Part shown: positions 37,486 through 46,356 of the stretch, piece by piece | Position numbering within the stretch: the stretch's first letter is position 1 | Layout: each line of letters starts with the position of its first letter | Translations under genes and position numbers: made by a program | The notes under the pieces: model-generated | Database searches by the model: none | What the model saw: the letters and a program-made list of their open reading frames with translations, nothing else | Told to the model about the DNA's origin: nothing | Origin: CAIQQQ01 sp037445025 | GTDB taxonomy: Bacteria > Pseudomonadota > Alphaproteobacteria > Acetobacterales > Acetobacteraceae | DNA length: 64,000 nt | Direction: 5' to 3' | Assembly: GCA_037445025.1 (NCBI GenBank) | Contig: JBBILI010000017.1 | Coordinates: 1 to 64,000, forward strand

Positions 37486-40302
37486 TCACGCCGGGTCTGG
37501 CCCGGACAGAAAGGCCCTGGTCTGCGCCGCCGCCTCGGCCAGTCCCAGCCGCTGCACCTGCACCCCCGGCGGAAACGCGGTCAGCAGGCGGGTCGGCGTC
37601 TGCCGGTCGAGCAGCACGAACACGCCGCGATCGGTGGCCGAGCGGATCAGCCGGCCGAACGCCTGGCGCAGGCGAAACCGCACCACCCGGTCATCGAACC
37701 CGGCGGGGTCACCCTCGGAGAGATGGGTGCGGCGCTCGCGGTGCAGAATATCCGGCCGCGGCCAGGGCACCCGCTCGAACACCACCAGCCGCAGCGCGCG
37801 GCCGGGCACGTCCACCCCGTCCCGCATCGCGTCTGTCCCGAGCAGGCAGCTGTCGGTCTCGGTGCGGAACACGTCCACCAGCGTCGCGTTGTCCATGGCA
37901 TCGACATGCTGGCCCAGCAGCGGAATGCCCGCCAGCTCCAACGCGGGGGCGATGCGGGCATGGACGGCGCGCAACCGCGTGATGGCGGTGAACAATCCCA
38001 GCGCCCCGCCGCCGGCGGCCAGGAACAGCGCCTGATAGGCGCTGGCGAGCTGGGCGATCTCGCGGGCGTTGACATCGCTGATCACGAAGGCGCGGGTCTG
38101 GGCGGCATAGTCGAACGGGCTGGCCACCGCCACCCGGATCGCGGGGCTCGCCAGATGCGAGGCGCCGACGCGCCCTTCGGCGATCCCCCACGCCGCCTCC
38201 TGGTCGGCCTCGCCGGTGTCGCGCAAGGTGGCGGAGGTGATCAGCACGCCATGCGCCGGCTGGGCGAGGGTGGTGGCGAAGGGGATGGTGGGATCGAGCC
38301 AATGCCGGTGCACCCCCACATCCCGATCACCGTCCGAACGGCGATCAAGCCGCAGGAACATCACATGGGTGGGGCGGGTGCCGGGCTCGGGCGCGAACTC
38401 GGCCGCTGCCTGCAGCATCGCCATCCAGGCGACGAGTGAATCAATCGCGCGGCGCTTCAGCGTGCGGCAAGCCGCCTCGATGCGGTTGCGCATCGCGGTG
38501 TCCATGTCTTCCGCCTCGTCCTCCAACCGTGCCGCGAGCCGCTCATGCAGCGTCTTCAAGGGCGCGACGATGCGGCCAAGGGCACGCGACAGGGTCAGCG
38601 CCGCCATCGGCAGCTCGTCCATGGCGGGATGCAGGTCGCACTCCATCACCCCCGGACCCGGATCGCCGTCGCCGCCCATACGCGCCAGCACCTGCCTGCG
38701 CACGGCGGCGAGCAGCGCCTCGGTCGGGTTGGGGCGGCCGGGCTCGGCCAGGAGTTCGGGGGCCGCGCCGCCAAGGCGCGCATTCCAGCCGGGGGCGGGC
38801 AGGGCGTGGGCCGCCTGCAGCGCTGCCTCCAGCGGCGTCATCAGATCGTCGCGCGCGGCGACCAGCTCCTCGAATCGCCGGCGCAGGCCGCGGGCGCGGG
38901 AACGTCCGCCCTCGGCACCGAGCAGCCAGCGCCGCAGCTCGGCCGCCTCGATGCCGGAGAGCTCGGCGGAGAACGCGCTGTCGGCGGCGTCGAACAAATG
39001 ATGGCCTTCGTCGAACACGTAGCGCACCGGCACCGAGCTGTCGTCGATCCCGCCCCAGGCCGCCTGCGCCATCACCAGCGCATGGTTGGCCACCACCAGA
39101 TCCGCCCCCCGGGCACGCCTGATGGTGTGTTCGACGAAGCATTTCCGCCAATGCGGGCACGCCGCATGGATGCACTCGCCGCGCCGGTCGGCGAGACCCG
39201 CCGTCACTCCCTGGCCGAACACCTCGGCAAACCAGCCCGGCAGATCGCCGCCCTGCACGTCGCCATCGGCGGTGCGCTGCGCCCAGCGCGCGATCAGCCC
39301 GAGCGGAATGACCGATTGCGGCATGGCCCCGCCATTGGCGCCGCCCACGGCATCCTCCAGGTTGAGCAGGCAGAGATAGTTCTCCCGCCCCTTGCGCACC
39401 ACCACACGCCGGCGCCGCTCGGCCTCGTCGGGGTAGAGCCGCGCCAGTTCGCCGTCGATCTGGCGTTGCAGATGCCTGGTGTAGGTGGCGATCCACACCG
39501 CCCCCTTGTTGCGCTCCGCCCACAGGCTGGCCGGCGCGATGTAGCCCAGTGTCTTGCCGGTGCCGGTGCCGGCTTCGGCGAGGACCATATGCGGGCTGCC
39601 GCGCGTCTCGCGAGGGGCGAAGGCGGCGGCGGCGGCGCTGGCATAGTCGGCCTGGCCCGGGCGCTGCTCCGCCTGCGCGCCGAGCATGGCGGCAAGCCGG
39701 GTGCGGGCCTCCGCGCCGCTCACCGGCAGCGAGGACGGGGCAGGGGGCACCGCCTCGTCCTCCCATTCCGGCAGACGTTTCCACACGCGCAGCGAGTCGG
39801 CGTTGGATTTCGCGTTGGGCTGGCCGAGCGCTGCCAGCACGAACGGCGTCCAGCCCCAGCCCACCTCGCCCATCCGCGCGGCAAGCCCGGCCGCATCACG
39901 CTGCGCCGGCAGGTCGCGTGCCGCCTGCAGATGCGCCAGCAGCGCGCGGGCGATCTCAGGCAGGCTGCCGGCCAGGGCCGTCACCGACGGTGGTTTCAGG
40001 TCGAGCGCCACGGCGAGCCCCAGCGGCGTCGGCGCCGCAGCGCGGGCGGGGTGAACGAAGGCGAACAGCTCCAGCAGATCCAACGCCGGCAGCGACCGCA
40101 GCCCGAGCCGCCGCAGCGTGGCCGGCGCATGCACCAGCATCGGCGGGCGCGCCTTGCGCAGCATCGTCGCCGCCTCGGGGGCCGTGAGATCGAGCAATTC
40201 GCCATCGGCGGTGAGGACCTGCGCACGCCCCACCCGCGCCACGACGGACAGGGTCCGCGGCAGCAGGATCGCGGGCAACACCGGCGCGGTAAAACCTGTC
40301 AT
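37486..40302 (-). CDS. DinG/YoaA-family (XPD-like) ATP-dependent DNA helicase
   Basis: Superfamily 2 5'-3' helicase of 938 residues. Walker A is EAGTGTGKTLGY. Four cysteines of an iron-sulfur domain follow (ENYLC, then CIHAACPHWRKC). Motif II is DEGHH (VFDEGHHLFD), with ITSATLRDTGEAD and the C-terminal motif VVFERVPWPRPD and RQAFGRLIRS. The first ~210 residues are not helicase and include a family-specific N-terminal domain. The chosen start MTGFTAPVLP (40302) lacks a clear ribosome site; the frame is also open to ATG 40341. Probably acts in repair of stalled forks or R-loops. Confidence 0.88.
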   Translation of the reverse strand: MTGFTAPVLPAILLPRTLSVVARVGRAQVLTADGELLDLTAPEAATMLRKARPPMLVHAPATLRRLGLRSLPALDLLELFAFVHPARAAAPTPLGLAVALDLKPPSVTALAGSLPEIARALLAHLQAARDLPAQRDAAGLAARMGEVGWGWTPFVLAALGQPNAKSNADSLRVWKRLPEWEDEAVPPAPSSLPVSGAEARTRLAAMLGAQAEQRPGQADYASAAAAAFAPRETRGSPHMVLAEAGTGTGKTLGYIAPASLWAERNKGAVWIATYTRHLQRQIDGELARLYPDEAERRRRVVVRKGRENYLCLLNLEDAVGGANGGAMPQSVIPLGLIARWAQRTADGDVQGGDLPGWFAEVFGQGVTAGLADRRGECIHAACPHWRKCFVEHTIRRARGADLVVANHALVMAQAAWGGIDDSSVPVRYVFDEGHHLFDAADSAFSAELSGIEAAELRRWLLGAEGGRSRARGLRRRFEELVAARDDLMTPLEAALQAAHALPAPGWNARLGGAAPELLAEPGRPNPTEALLAAVRRQVLARMGGDGDPGPGVMECDLHPAMDELPMAALTLSRALGRIVAPLKTLHERLAARLEDEAEDMDTAMRNRIEAACRTLKRRAIDSLVAWMAMLQAAAEFAPEPGTRPTHVMFLRLDRRSDGDRDVGVHRHWLDPTIPFATTLAQPAHGVLITSATLRDTGEADQEAAWGIAEGRVGASHLASPAIRVAVASPFDYAAQTRAFVISDVNAREIAQLASAYQALFLAAGGGALGLFTAITRLRAVHARIAPALELAGIPLLGQHVDAMDNATLVDVFRTETDSCLLGTDAMRDGVDVPGRALRLVVFERVPWPRPDILHRERRTHLSEGDPAGFDDRVVRFRLRQAFGRLIRSATDRGVFVLLDRQTPTRLLTAFPPGVQVQRLGLAEAAAQTRAFLSGPDPA

Positions 40303-40363
40303 GACGAAGCTATAATCGGCCGAAGCGATTGACCAAGCCATCCCCCATTTCTAGCTTCACCCC

Positions 40364-41956
40364 ATGCGTGAAACATTGAGCAACACGGGCCTTGCCGTGC
40401 TCCCGAAATCCTGGCCGTTCGAGGAGGCACAGAAGGTCGCCGCCCGGCTGCAAGCGGCCGGCCGCGGCGCGGCGCTGTTCGAGACCGGCTACGGCCCCTC
40501 CGGCCTGCCGCATATCGGCACTTTCGGTGAGGTCGCCCGCACCTCCTGGGTGCGCCACGCCTTCACCACGCTCACCGGCCTGCCCTCGCGCCTGCTCGCC
40601 TTCAGCGACGACATGGACGGCCTGCGCAAGGTGCCGGACAATGTGCCCAACCGCGAGATGCTGGCGCAGTTCATCGGCCAGCCACTGACCCGCGTGCCAG
40701 ACCCGTTCGGCACGCATGACAGCTTCGGTGCCCACAACAACGCCGAGCTGCAACGCTTCCTCGACGGGTTCGGCTTCGACTACGAATTCGCCTCCTCCAC
40801 CGACTATTACCGCTCCGGCCGGTTCGACCCGATGCTGCGCCACATGCTGGCCCTGCACGAGGAGGTGGTGGCGGTGATCCTGCCCACACTCGGCGCCGAA
40901 CGGGCCGCCACCTACTCGCCGTTCCTGCCCATCCATCCCCGCACCGGCCAGGTGATGCAGGTGAAGGTGGACAAGGTGGACGCCGATGCCGGCACCATCG
41001 CCTGGCGCGACCCGGCCGATGACCGGTTCTACGAAACCCTCGTCACCGGCGGCGCCTGCAAGCTGCAATGGAAGGCCGACTGGGCGATGCGCTGGGCGGC
41101 GCTGGGCGTGGATTACGAGATGTCCGGCAAGGACCTCATCGACTCCGTGCGCCTCTCCGGCCGGATCTGCCGCATCCTCGGCTGCCCGCCACCGGAAGGC
41201 TTCACCTACGAGCTGTTCCTCGACGAGAACGCCCAGAAGATCAGCAAAAGCAAGGGCAACGGCCTCAGCGTGGACGAATGGCTGCGCTACGCCCCGCCGG
41301 AGAGCCTCGCCCAGTTCATGTTCAACCAGCCGCAGCGCGCCAAGCGGCTGTATTTCGACGTCATTCCCAGGGCGGTCGACGAATATGTCGCCAATGCCGG
41401 CAAGGCGCTGACGCAGGACGAGGCGGCCGCCATGGTCAACCCGGCCTGGCACATCCATGCCGGCCACGTGCCGCAATCCGCCGCCAGCCCGCTGTCCTTC
41501 GCCATGCTGCTCAACCTCGCCAGCGTGGTGAACGCCGAGACGCCGGAGCTGCTGTGGGGCTTCATCCGCCGCTATTCGCCGGGCGCCACCGCCGCTGATA
41601 TGCCGTTCCTGGCGAAGCTGGTCGATTGCGCCATCGCCTACTACCAGGACATCGTCCGCCCCACGAAAATATTCCGCGACCCCGACGCCACCGAGCGCGC
41701 CGCCCTGGCCGATCTCGCGGACAGCCTGCGCGCGCTGCCGGCCGACACGCCGGCCGAAGATCTGCAGACACTGCTGTACGATGTCGGCAAGCGCCATCCT
41801 TTCGCCGAGCTGCGGGCCTGGTTCGCCTGTCTCTATCAGGTGTTGCTCGGCCAGCAGGAAGGCCCGCGCTTCGGCCAGTTCATCGCCCTTTACGGCGTGA
41901 CCGAGACCGTGGCCCTGATCGACACCGCCCTGGCCCGCGCCGCCGTTCCGGCCTAG
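40364..41956 (+). CDS. lysS: Class I lysyl-tRNA synthetase
   Basis: Charges tRNA-Lys. 530 residues of the class I (archaeal-type) fold, not the class II enzyme of most bacteria; class I is common in alphaproteobacteria. The HIGH-type motif is GPSGLPHIGTFGE and the KMSKS-type motif is QKISKSKGNG. GACKLQWKADWAMRW, FSDDMDGLRK and YEMSGKDLIDS are class I LysRS signatures. ATG at 40364 (MRETLSNTGLAVLP). It is 61 bases from the divergent helicase start and 9 bases from the following membrane gene, which fits an operon with that MprF-like protein. Confidence 0.94.
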   Translation: MRETLSNTGLAVLPKSWPFEEAQKVAARLQAAGRGAALFETGYGPSGLPHIGTFGEVARTSWVRHAFTTLTGLPSRLLAFSDDMDGLRKVPDNVPNREMLAQFIGQPLTRVPDPFGTHDSFGAHNNAELQRFLDGFGFDYEFASSTDYYRSGRFDPMLRHMLALHEEVVAVILPTLGAERAATYSPFLPIHPRTGQVMQVKVDKVDADAGTIAWRDPADDRFYETLVTGGACKLQWKADWAMRWAALGVDYEMSGKDLIDSVRLSGRICRILGCPPPEGFTYELFLDENAQKISKSKGNGLSVDEWLRYAPPESLAQFMFNQPQRAKRLYFDVIPRAVDEYVANAGKALTQDEAAAMVNPAWHIHAGHVPQSAASPLSFAMLLNLASVVNAETPELLWGFIRRYSPGATAADMPFLAKLVDCAIAYYQDIVRPTKIFRDPDATERAALADLADSLRALPADTPAEDLQTLLYDVGKRHPFAELRAWFACLYQVLLGQQEGPRFGQFIALYGVTETVALIDTALARAAVPA

Positions 41957-41965
41957 GCTGCGATC

Positions 41966-43996
41966 ATGGGACGTCTGCAGAAGATCCTTCGCCATGTGCC
42001 GGCACTGCTGGGCGTTCTGTTGCTCTGCGGGGCGGTCTATGTGGTGCAGCGGGAGTTCCGCCACCTCAAGATCGCCGACATCGCCGTGGCGCTGGATGCC
42101 ATTCCCCACCGCGCCCTGATCATCTCGTTCATCTTCACCGTGCTGTCCTACGGCGTGCTCACCTTCTACGACCGGCTCGGCACCATCTATGCCGGCAACG
42201 TGGTGAGCTACGGGCGCGTCGCCTTCGCCTCGTTCTGTGCCTATGCGCTGTCGCACAATCTGGGCTTCGCCGCGGTCTCGGGGGCTGCGGTCCGCTACCG
42301 GCTCTACGCGCATTGGGGGCTGACGCCGCTGCAGATCGGCAAGGTGGTGGCGTTCTGCTCGCTCACCTTCGGCCTGGGCGCCATGGTGCTGGGCGGTGTG
42401 GTGCTGTTCACCGAGCCCAAGGCCGTGCCGTTCTTCGGCAATCAACTGCCGGTGCTGCTGATGTACGGCATCGGTGCGCTGATGTGGGGCCTGGTGGCCG
42501 GCTACGTGGCGCTGGCGCGGTTTCTCGGCGTGTTCACCCTGTTCGGCCACCAGGTGGAGCTGCCGAACTGGAAGATGGCCATCCTGCAGGTGCTGCTCGC
42601 CACTGTCGACGTCGCGGTGACGGCGGCGATCATGCACGCGCTGCTGCCGCCGGCGCCGGGGCTGAACTATCTGCGCTTCCTCGGCGTCTATCTCGCCTCC
42701 TACACCGCGGGCCTCGCCGCCAACGTGCCCGGCGGCCTCGGTGTGTTCGACACAGCGCTGCTCGTGGGCCTGTCGCCTTACCTGGAGCCGCCGCAGATCA
42801 TCGGCGCCATCGTCGTGTTCCGGCTGTACTACTACATCATTCCGCTGTTCCTGGCGGGGTCGCTGTTCACCGGCAACGAGGTGCTGCTGCGCGGCCGCGG
42901 CTTTCTCTCCAGTGCGGTGAAGTTTGGCGGGCTGCAGGAGCTGACACCGGATTTCGCCGTCACCGCCGCCACCGGCGCCGTCGCCCTGTGCGGCCTGCTG
43001 CTGCTGTGCATCGGCGTCATCGAGCCGCGGCCGGATTTCTCCTGGATCGACCCCGACTTCGCCGATGTGGCCGAGACCGCCGGCCAGTTCATCCCCTCGC
43101 TGATCGGCGCGGCCCTGCTGGTGCTGGCGATCAAGATGGCGCAGCGCGTGGCGCTGGCCTGGGGTGCCACCATCTTTCTGCTGCTGCTGGCCGCAGCCTA
43201 TACCGTGGCGCAGGGCGAGCGCGTCTGGGTGCCGTGCGTGCTGAGCTTCACCGCCCTGCTGATCGCGCCGTTCCGCAGCGCCTTCTACCGCCGCGCCCAG
43301 GTGTTCAGCGGCCGGATGGAGACCGGCGTGGCGCTGCCGCTGCTGTGCTTCAGCGGCTGCGTGCTGGCGCTGGCCGCCTTCGAGCCGCATGTGCGCTGGC
43401 TGGAGAACGACACCTGGTGGGGCGTGATCCTGTCGCCGGATGTGCCGAACTCGCTGCGCGCTTCGGTCGCGTTCACGGTGGTGATCGGCGGCGTGGCGCT
43501 GGCGCGGCTGCTGCACCCCGGCAAGGTGCATCCGCAGCTCTGGTCGGCCGACAGCCGGCTGCGCTACGCGGCCCTGGGCGCGATGCCGCCGGCCGAGGCG
43601 GACGGCGTGGTGTGGGGCGAGGCCGACCGCGCCGCCATTCCCTATCGCCATGTCGGCGGCGTGCTGCTGGCCTTGGGCGACCCCGCCGGCGCCTCCACCG
43701 ACTGCGCCTCCGCCATCTGGCGGCTGCGCGATCTCGCCGCCCAGGAAGGACTCGACCCCGCGATCTGGGGTGCCGGGCCCGCGATGCTCAAGATCTACGC
43801 CGATCTCGGCCTGTCACCGGTCCGCATCGGGCCGGACGGCGCGCCGGTCCCGTCGGATCAGGACACCGGCGGCACCGGCGGGCACTACCTCGTCTGCAAG
43901 GCGGAGCGCCACCTGCAGACCCTGCTGCCGCTGCTGCCGGCGCTGGCGGCGCATGACGCTGCGGAGTCCGGCGCTACGCCGGCCTGCACGGAATGA
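41966..43996 (+). CDS. MprF-like membrane protein with shortened lysyl-phosphatidylglycerol synthase domain
   Basis: 676 residues. Residues 1-500 are ~14 membrane helices of the UPF0104/LPG_synthase_TM flippase type (SYTAGLAANVPGGLGVFDTALL, FRLYYYIIPLFLAGSLF). After residue ~515 comes only the start of the cytosolic DUF2156 domain (YRHVGGVLLALGDPAG, then AIWGAGPAMLKIYADLGLSPVRIG). It stops after ~160 residues where complete MprF proteins carry ~320, so the second GNAT fold that transfers lysine seems missing. MprF modifies phosphatidylglycerol with lysine from Lys-tRNA and flips it, giving resistance to cationic peptides. Its place 9 bases after lysS fits that chemistry. It may be a flippase with an altered or no synthase function. 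Confidence 0.75.
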   Translation: MGRLQKILRHVPALLGVLLLCGAVYVVQREFRHLKIADIAVALDAIPHRALIISFIFTVLSYGVLTFYDRLGTIYAGNVVSYGRVAFASFCAYALSHNLGFAAVSGAAVRYRLYAHWGLTPLQIGKVVAFCSLTFGLGAMVLGGVVLFTEPKAVPFFGNQLPVLLMYGIGALMWGLVAGYVALARFLGVFTLFGHQVELPNWKMAILQVLLATVDVAVTAAIMHALLPPAPGLNYLRFLGVYLASYTAGLAANVPGGLGVFDTALLVGLSPYLEPPQIIGAIVVFRLYYYIIPLFLAGSLFTGNEVLLRGRGFLSSAVKFGGLQELTPDFAVTAATGAVALCGLLLLCIGVIEPRPDFSWIDPDFADVAETAGQFIPSLIGAALLVLAIKMAQRVALAWGATIFLLLLAAAYTVAQGERVWVPCVLSFTALLIAPFRSAFYRRAQVFSGRMETGVALPLLCFSGCVLALAAFEPHVRWLENDTWWGVILSPDVPNSLRASVAFTVVIGGVALARLLHPGKVHPQLWSADSRLRYAALGAMPPAEADGVVWGEADRAAIPYRHVGGVLLALGDPAGASTDCASAIWRLRDLAAQEGLDPAIWGAGPAMLKIYADLGLSPVRIGPDGAPVPSDQDTGGTGGHYLVCKAERHLQTLLPLLPALAAHDAAESGATPACTE

Positions 43997-44420
43997 CGAT
44001 ATTGGCCGTGACCACCTGAACCGCCGTGCCGTCCTGTCGCGTGGTGACGGTGCGCAGCTTGGCGATGCCGCGATCCGGCCGCGACCGGCTCAGCCGCATT
44101 TCGATGATCTCGCTGGTGGCGGATAGCGCATCGCCCGGCCGCACCGGCACCGGCCAGGAGATCGCGTCGATCCCGGCCCCCACCATGCCGCCGGCCACGC
44201 GCGGGCTGGCGCCGTCGATCAGCAGCCGCATGGTCACCGACGCGGTGTGCCAGCCGGAGGCGACGAGCTCGCCGAAGATGCTCGATGCCGCCAGCGTCTC
44301 GTCGACATGGGCGGGCTGCGGATCGAATTCCGTGCCGAACTGCTTGATCCGCTCGGCGGTCATCAGGATGGGGCCTGCGGTGAAGGTCTGCCCCACGCTG
44401 AGATCCTCGAAATACTGCAT
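43974..44420 (-). CDS. MaoC-family hot-dog dehydratase
   Basis: 148 residues of the MaoC/(R)-enoyl-CoA hydratase type: YFEDLSVGQTFTAGPILMTAERIKQFGTEFDPQPAHVDE carries the Asp-x4-His hydratase dyad (DPQPAH). ASGWHTASVTMRLL and ISWPVPVRPGDAL follow. It hydrates a CoA-linked enoyl substrate or a close variant; the pathway is unknown here. GGAGGAG 8 bases before ATG 44420 decides the start. The 3' end overlaps the end of the convergent MprF-like gene by 23 bases, and the start abuts the MATE stop, suggesting coexpression with that exporter. Confidence 0.85.
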   Translation of the reverse strand: MQYFEDLSVGQTFTAGPILMTAERIKQFGTEFDPQPAHVDETLAASSIFGELVASGWHTASVTMRLLIDGASPRVAGGMVGAGIDAISWPVPVRPGDALSATSEIIEMRLSRSRPDRGIAKLRTVTTRQDGTAVQVVTANIVIPCRPA

Positions 44421-44422
44421 CG

Positions 44423-45802
44423 TCATCTCCTCCCGAACCACGCGCCGGCCGCGACGGCTGCGGCAATGACGCCACCATAGGTGGTCAAGGCAAGCCCCAG
44501 CGCCAGGAACAGGCCCGGCAGGCCCCAGCCCAGCGACAGCGCCATCGCCCCGCCGCCCACACCCACAGCCAGCCGCAGCAGGCCCGACACCACCGGCCAC
44601 AGCAGCCGTCCCGCGCCCTGGGAGGCGAAATACAAGGCAAGGCCGAGGCCGAACATGCCGTAGAACGGCCCGACCCAGCGCAGATACTGCGCGCCGGCGG
44701 CGAGCATCGCCGGATCATGCCCGAACAGGCCGAGCCACGCCTCCGGCCAGAGCGCGGCCACGAGCCCGATGACCTCGCACAGCACCGTGGCGATGGCCGC
44801 CCCGATCCAGGCCGCCCGCAGCGCGCGGGCGCGCAATCCCGCGCCCACGCAGGTTCCCACGATCGCCACCAGCGGACCGCCGATGCCGAACACCAGCGGC
44901 ACCAGCAGATATTCCAACCGGTTGCCGGTGCCGAACCCGGCCACGGCCGCCGGCGACACGTGGCCGACCTCGATGGTAGCGAAGCTGATGATGAAATAGG
45001 TCTGCAGCGTCACCACCATGCCGACCAGCCCCACCCGCAGGATTTCGCGAAAATACGGCCAGTGCGGCCGCGCCAGACGCAGCCCCACGCCGATCCGCCC
45101 GCCCAGCAAGGCGCGCAGCAGCACCAGCCCGCCGACGAGATAGTAGATCAGCAGCGCCACGCCGCCGCCGGCCACACCCATCGCCGGGATCGGGCCGATG
45201 CCGAAGATCAGGCACGGCGACAGCGGCACCAGACATGCCACACCGCCGATGATCACATTGGCCGGCAACGCCATGTTGCCGGTGCCGCGCACCACGCTGG
45301 CCAGCCCGTTGAACAGCCACAGCAGCACCGCGCCGCCGAAGGCGATGTTGGAGTAGATCAGCGCCGCATCGAGCGATGCCCCGCGCATGCCCAGCGCCCG
45401 GTACAGCGCCGGCCCCGCCAGCAGCATCGCCGCCGTGAAGGCCAGGCCGAAGCCCGCGTTGATCAGCAGCGCGTGCATCACCAGCGCGTCCGCCTCGTCA
45501 CGCCGCCGCCGCCCGAGCGCGCGGGCGATGGCCGAAGAGATGCCGCCGCCCATGGCCCCGGCCGACATCATCGTCATCAGCATATAGCCGGGAAACGCCG
45601 CCGACAGACCGGCCAGGGCATCGGTGCCGAGTTTGCCCACGAAATAGGTCTCGATCAGGCCGGAGGCGGCCTGCGCCAGCATCACCGCCATGTTGGGAAG
45701 TGCCAGGCGCAGCAGCAGCGGCAGCAGCGGGGCCTCGAGCAGGCTGCGGGTGCGGGCGCTGATCGCAGCAGGGGCCGCGGTTGTCGTTGTATTTCCGTGC
45801 AT
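44423..45802 (-). CDS. MATE-family multidrug efflux transporter
   Basis: 459 residues with twelve membrane helices in two related halves: LLRLALPNMAVMLAQAASGLIETYFVGKLGTDALAGLSAAFP opens the first, ILRVGLVGMVVTLQTYFIISFATIEVG the second. Family features GGGISSAIARALGRRRRDEADAL and GTGNRLEYLLVPLVFGIGGPLVAIVGTCVGAG are clear. It exports cationic compounds with Na+ or H+ antiport. ATG at 45802 (MHGNTTTT) lies inside a perfect palindrome shared with the divergent marR gene; a GTG two codons upstream is open. No ribosome site is seen, so a leaderless message is likely. Probably repressed by the MarR protein. Confidence 0.9.
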   Translation of the reverse strand: MHGNTTTTAAPAAISARTRSLLEAPLLPLLLRLALPNMAVMLAQAASGLIETYFVGKLGTDALAGLSAAFPGYMLMTMMSAGAMGGGISSAIARALGRRRRDEADALVMHALLINAGFGLAFTAAMLLAGPALYRALGMRGASLDAALIYSNIAFGGAVLLWLFNGLASVVRGTGNMALPANVIIGGVACLVPLSPCLIFGIGPIPAMGVAGGGVALLIYYLVGGLVLLRALLGGRIGVGLRLARPHWPYFREILRVGLVGMVVTLQTYFIISFATIEVGHVSPAAVAGFGTGNRLEYLLVPLVFGIGGPLVAIVGTCVGAGLRARALRAAWIGAAIATVLCEVIGLVAALWPEAWLGLFGHDPAMLAAGAQYLRWVGPFYGMFGLGLALYFASQGAGRLLWPVVSGLLRLAVGVGGGAMALSLGWGLPGLFLALGLALTTYGGVIAAAVAAGAWFGRR

Positions 45803-45831
45803 ACGCACTTATAAGCGTGCGTATGCACGGA
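45794..45831. promoter_or_regulatory. Perfect 15-bp inverted repeat covering both divergent start codons (likely MarR operator)
   Basis: Arms TCCGTGCATACGCAC and GTGCGTATGCACGGA around TTATAAGC. The MATE ATG (45802, minus) and MarR ATG (45823, plus) both sit inside the arms, and only 20 bases separate them. TTATAAG in the centre could serve as a -10 element. Neither gene has room for a leader or ribosome site. Confidence 0.7.
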
Positions 45832-46245
45832 ACACAAGCTTGCAATGCCCACGCCCTGCGCCAGGCCGCCCGCCATGTCAGTGCGCTGTACGATCAGGCG
45901 CTGGCGCCCTATGGGCTGCGCAGCACGCAGTTCTCCGTGCTGGCCCGTCTGGCCGCGACCGGTCCCTGGAGCATGCAGGTGCTGGCGACGAAACTGGTGA
46001 TGGACCGCACCACGCTTGCCCGCGCGGTGCAGCCGCTGGAGCGCGACAGGCTGGTGATCCAGTCCGCTGACCCCTTGGATCGGCGGATCCGTCTGCTGTC
46101 GCTGACCGAGGCGGGGGCCGCGCGTCACAAGGCGGCGCTGGAGGGCTGGCGCGTCGCGCAGGCGCGGTATGAGGCGGCGATCGGGGAGGAGCGGGCCGCC
46201 CGGCTGCGCGCCGAATGGCGCGACATCGCCGCGACGACGTTCTGA
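45823..46245 (+). CDS. MarR-family transcriptional regulator
   Basis: 140-residue winged-helix dimeric repressor. The DNA-binding part is LRSTQFSVLARLAATGPWSMQVLATKLVMDRTTLARAVQPLERDRLVIQSADPLDRRIRLLSLTEAG, with the wing DPLDRRIRLLSLT typical of MarR. It is divergent from the MATE exporter and the shared palindrome suggests it represses both. The start is ATG 45823 (MHGTQACNAHALRQ); upstream extension would enter the MATE gene. It has two cysteines? Only Cys6 near the N-terminus is seen, so redox sensing is not indicated. Confidence 0.9.
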   Translation: MHGTQACNAHALRQAARHVSALYDQALAPYGLRSTQFSVLARLAATGPWSMQVLATKLVMDRTTLARAVQPLERDRLVIQSADPLDRRIRLLSLTEAGAARHKAALEGWRVAQARYEAAIGEERAARLRAEWRDIAATTF

Positions 46246-46356
46246 TCGGCCGGAGCCAGACCCGCGCCTGGAGGAATGTCCCCGGCACATCGCTGAAACC
46301 AAATTTTAACGGGTCTTCCCTATCCTTCGAGACAACCACACTCGGAGCGAGTCCTC

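Noticed and set aside
41626..43956. 776-codon plus-strand frame and the long minus-strand frame over lysS/mprF
   Set aside because: Arg/Ala/Gly-rich shadows of the LysRS and MprF-like genes, which carry clear motifs and membrane helices.
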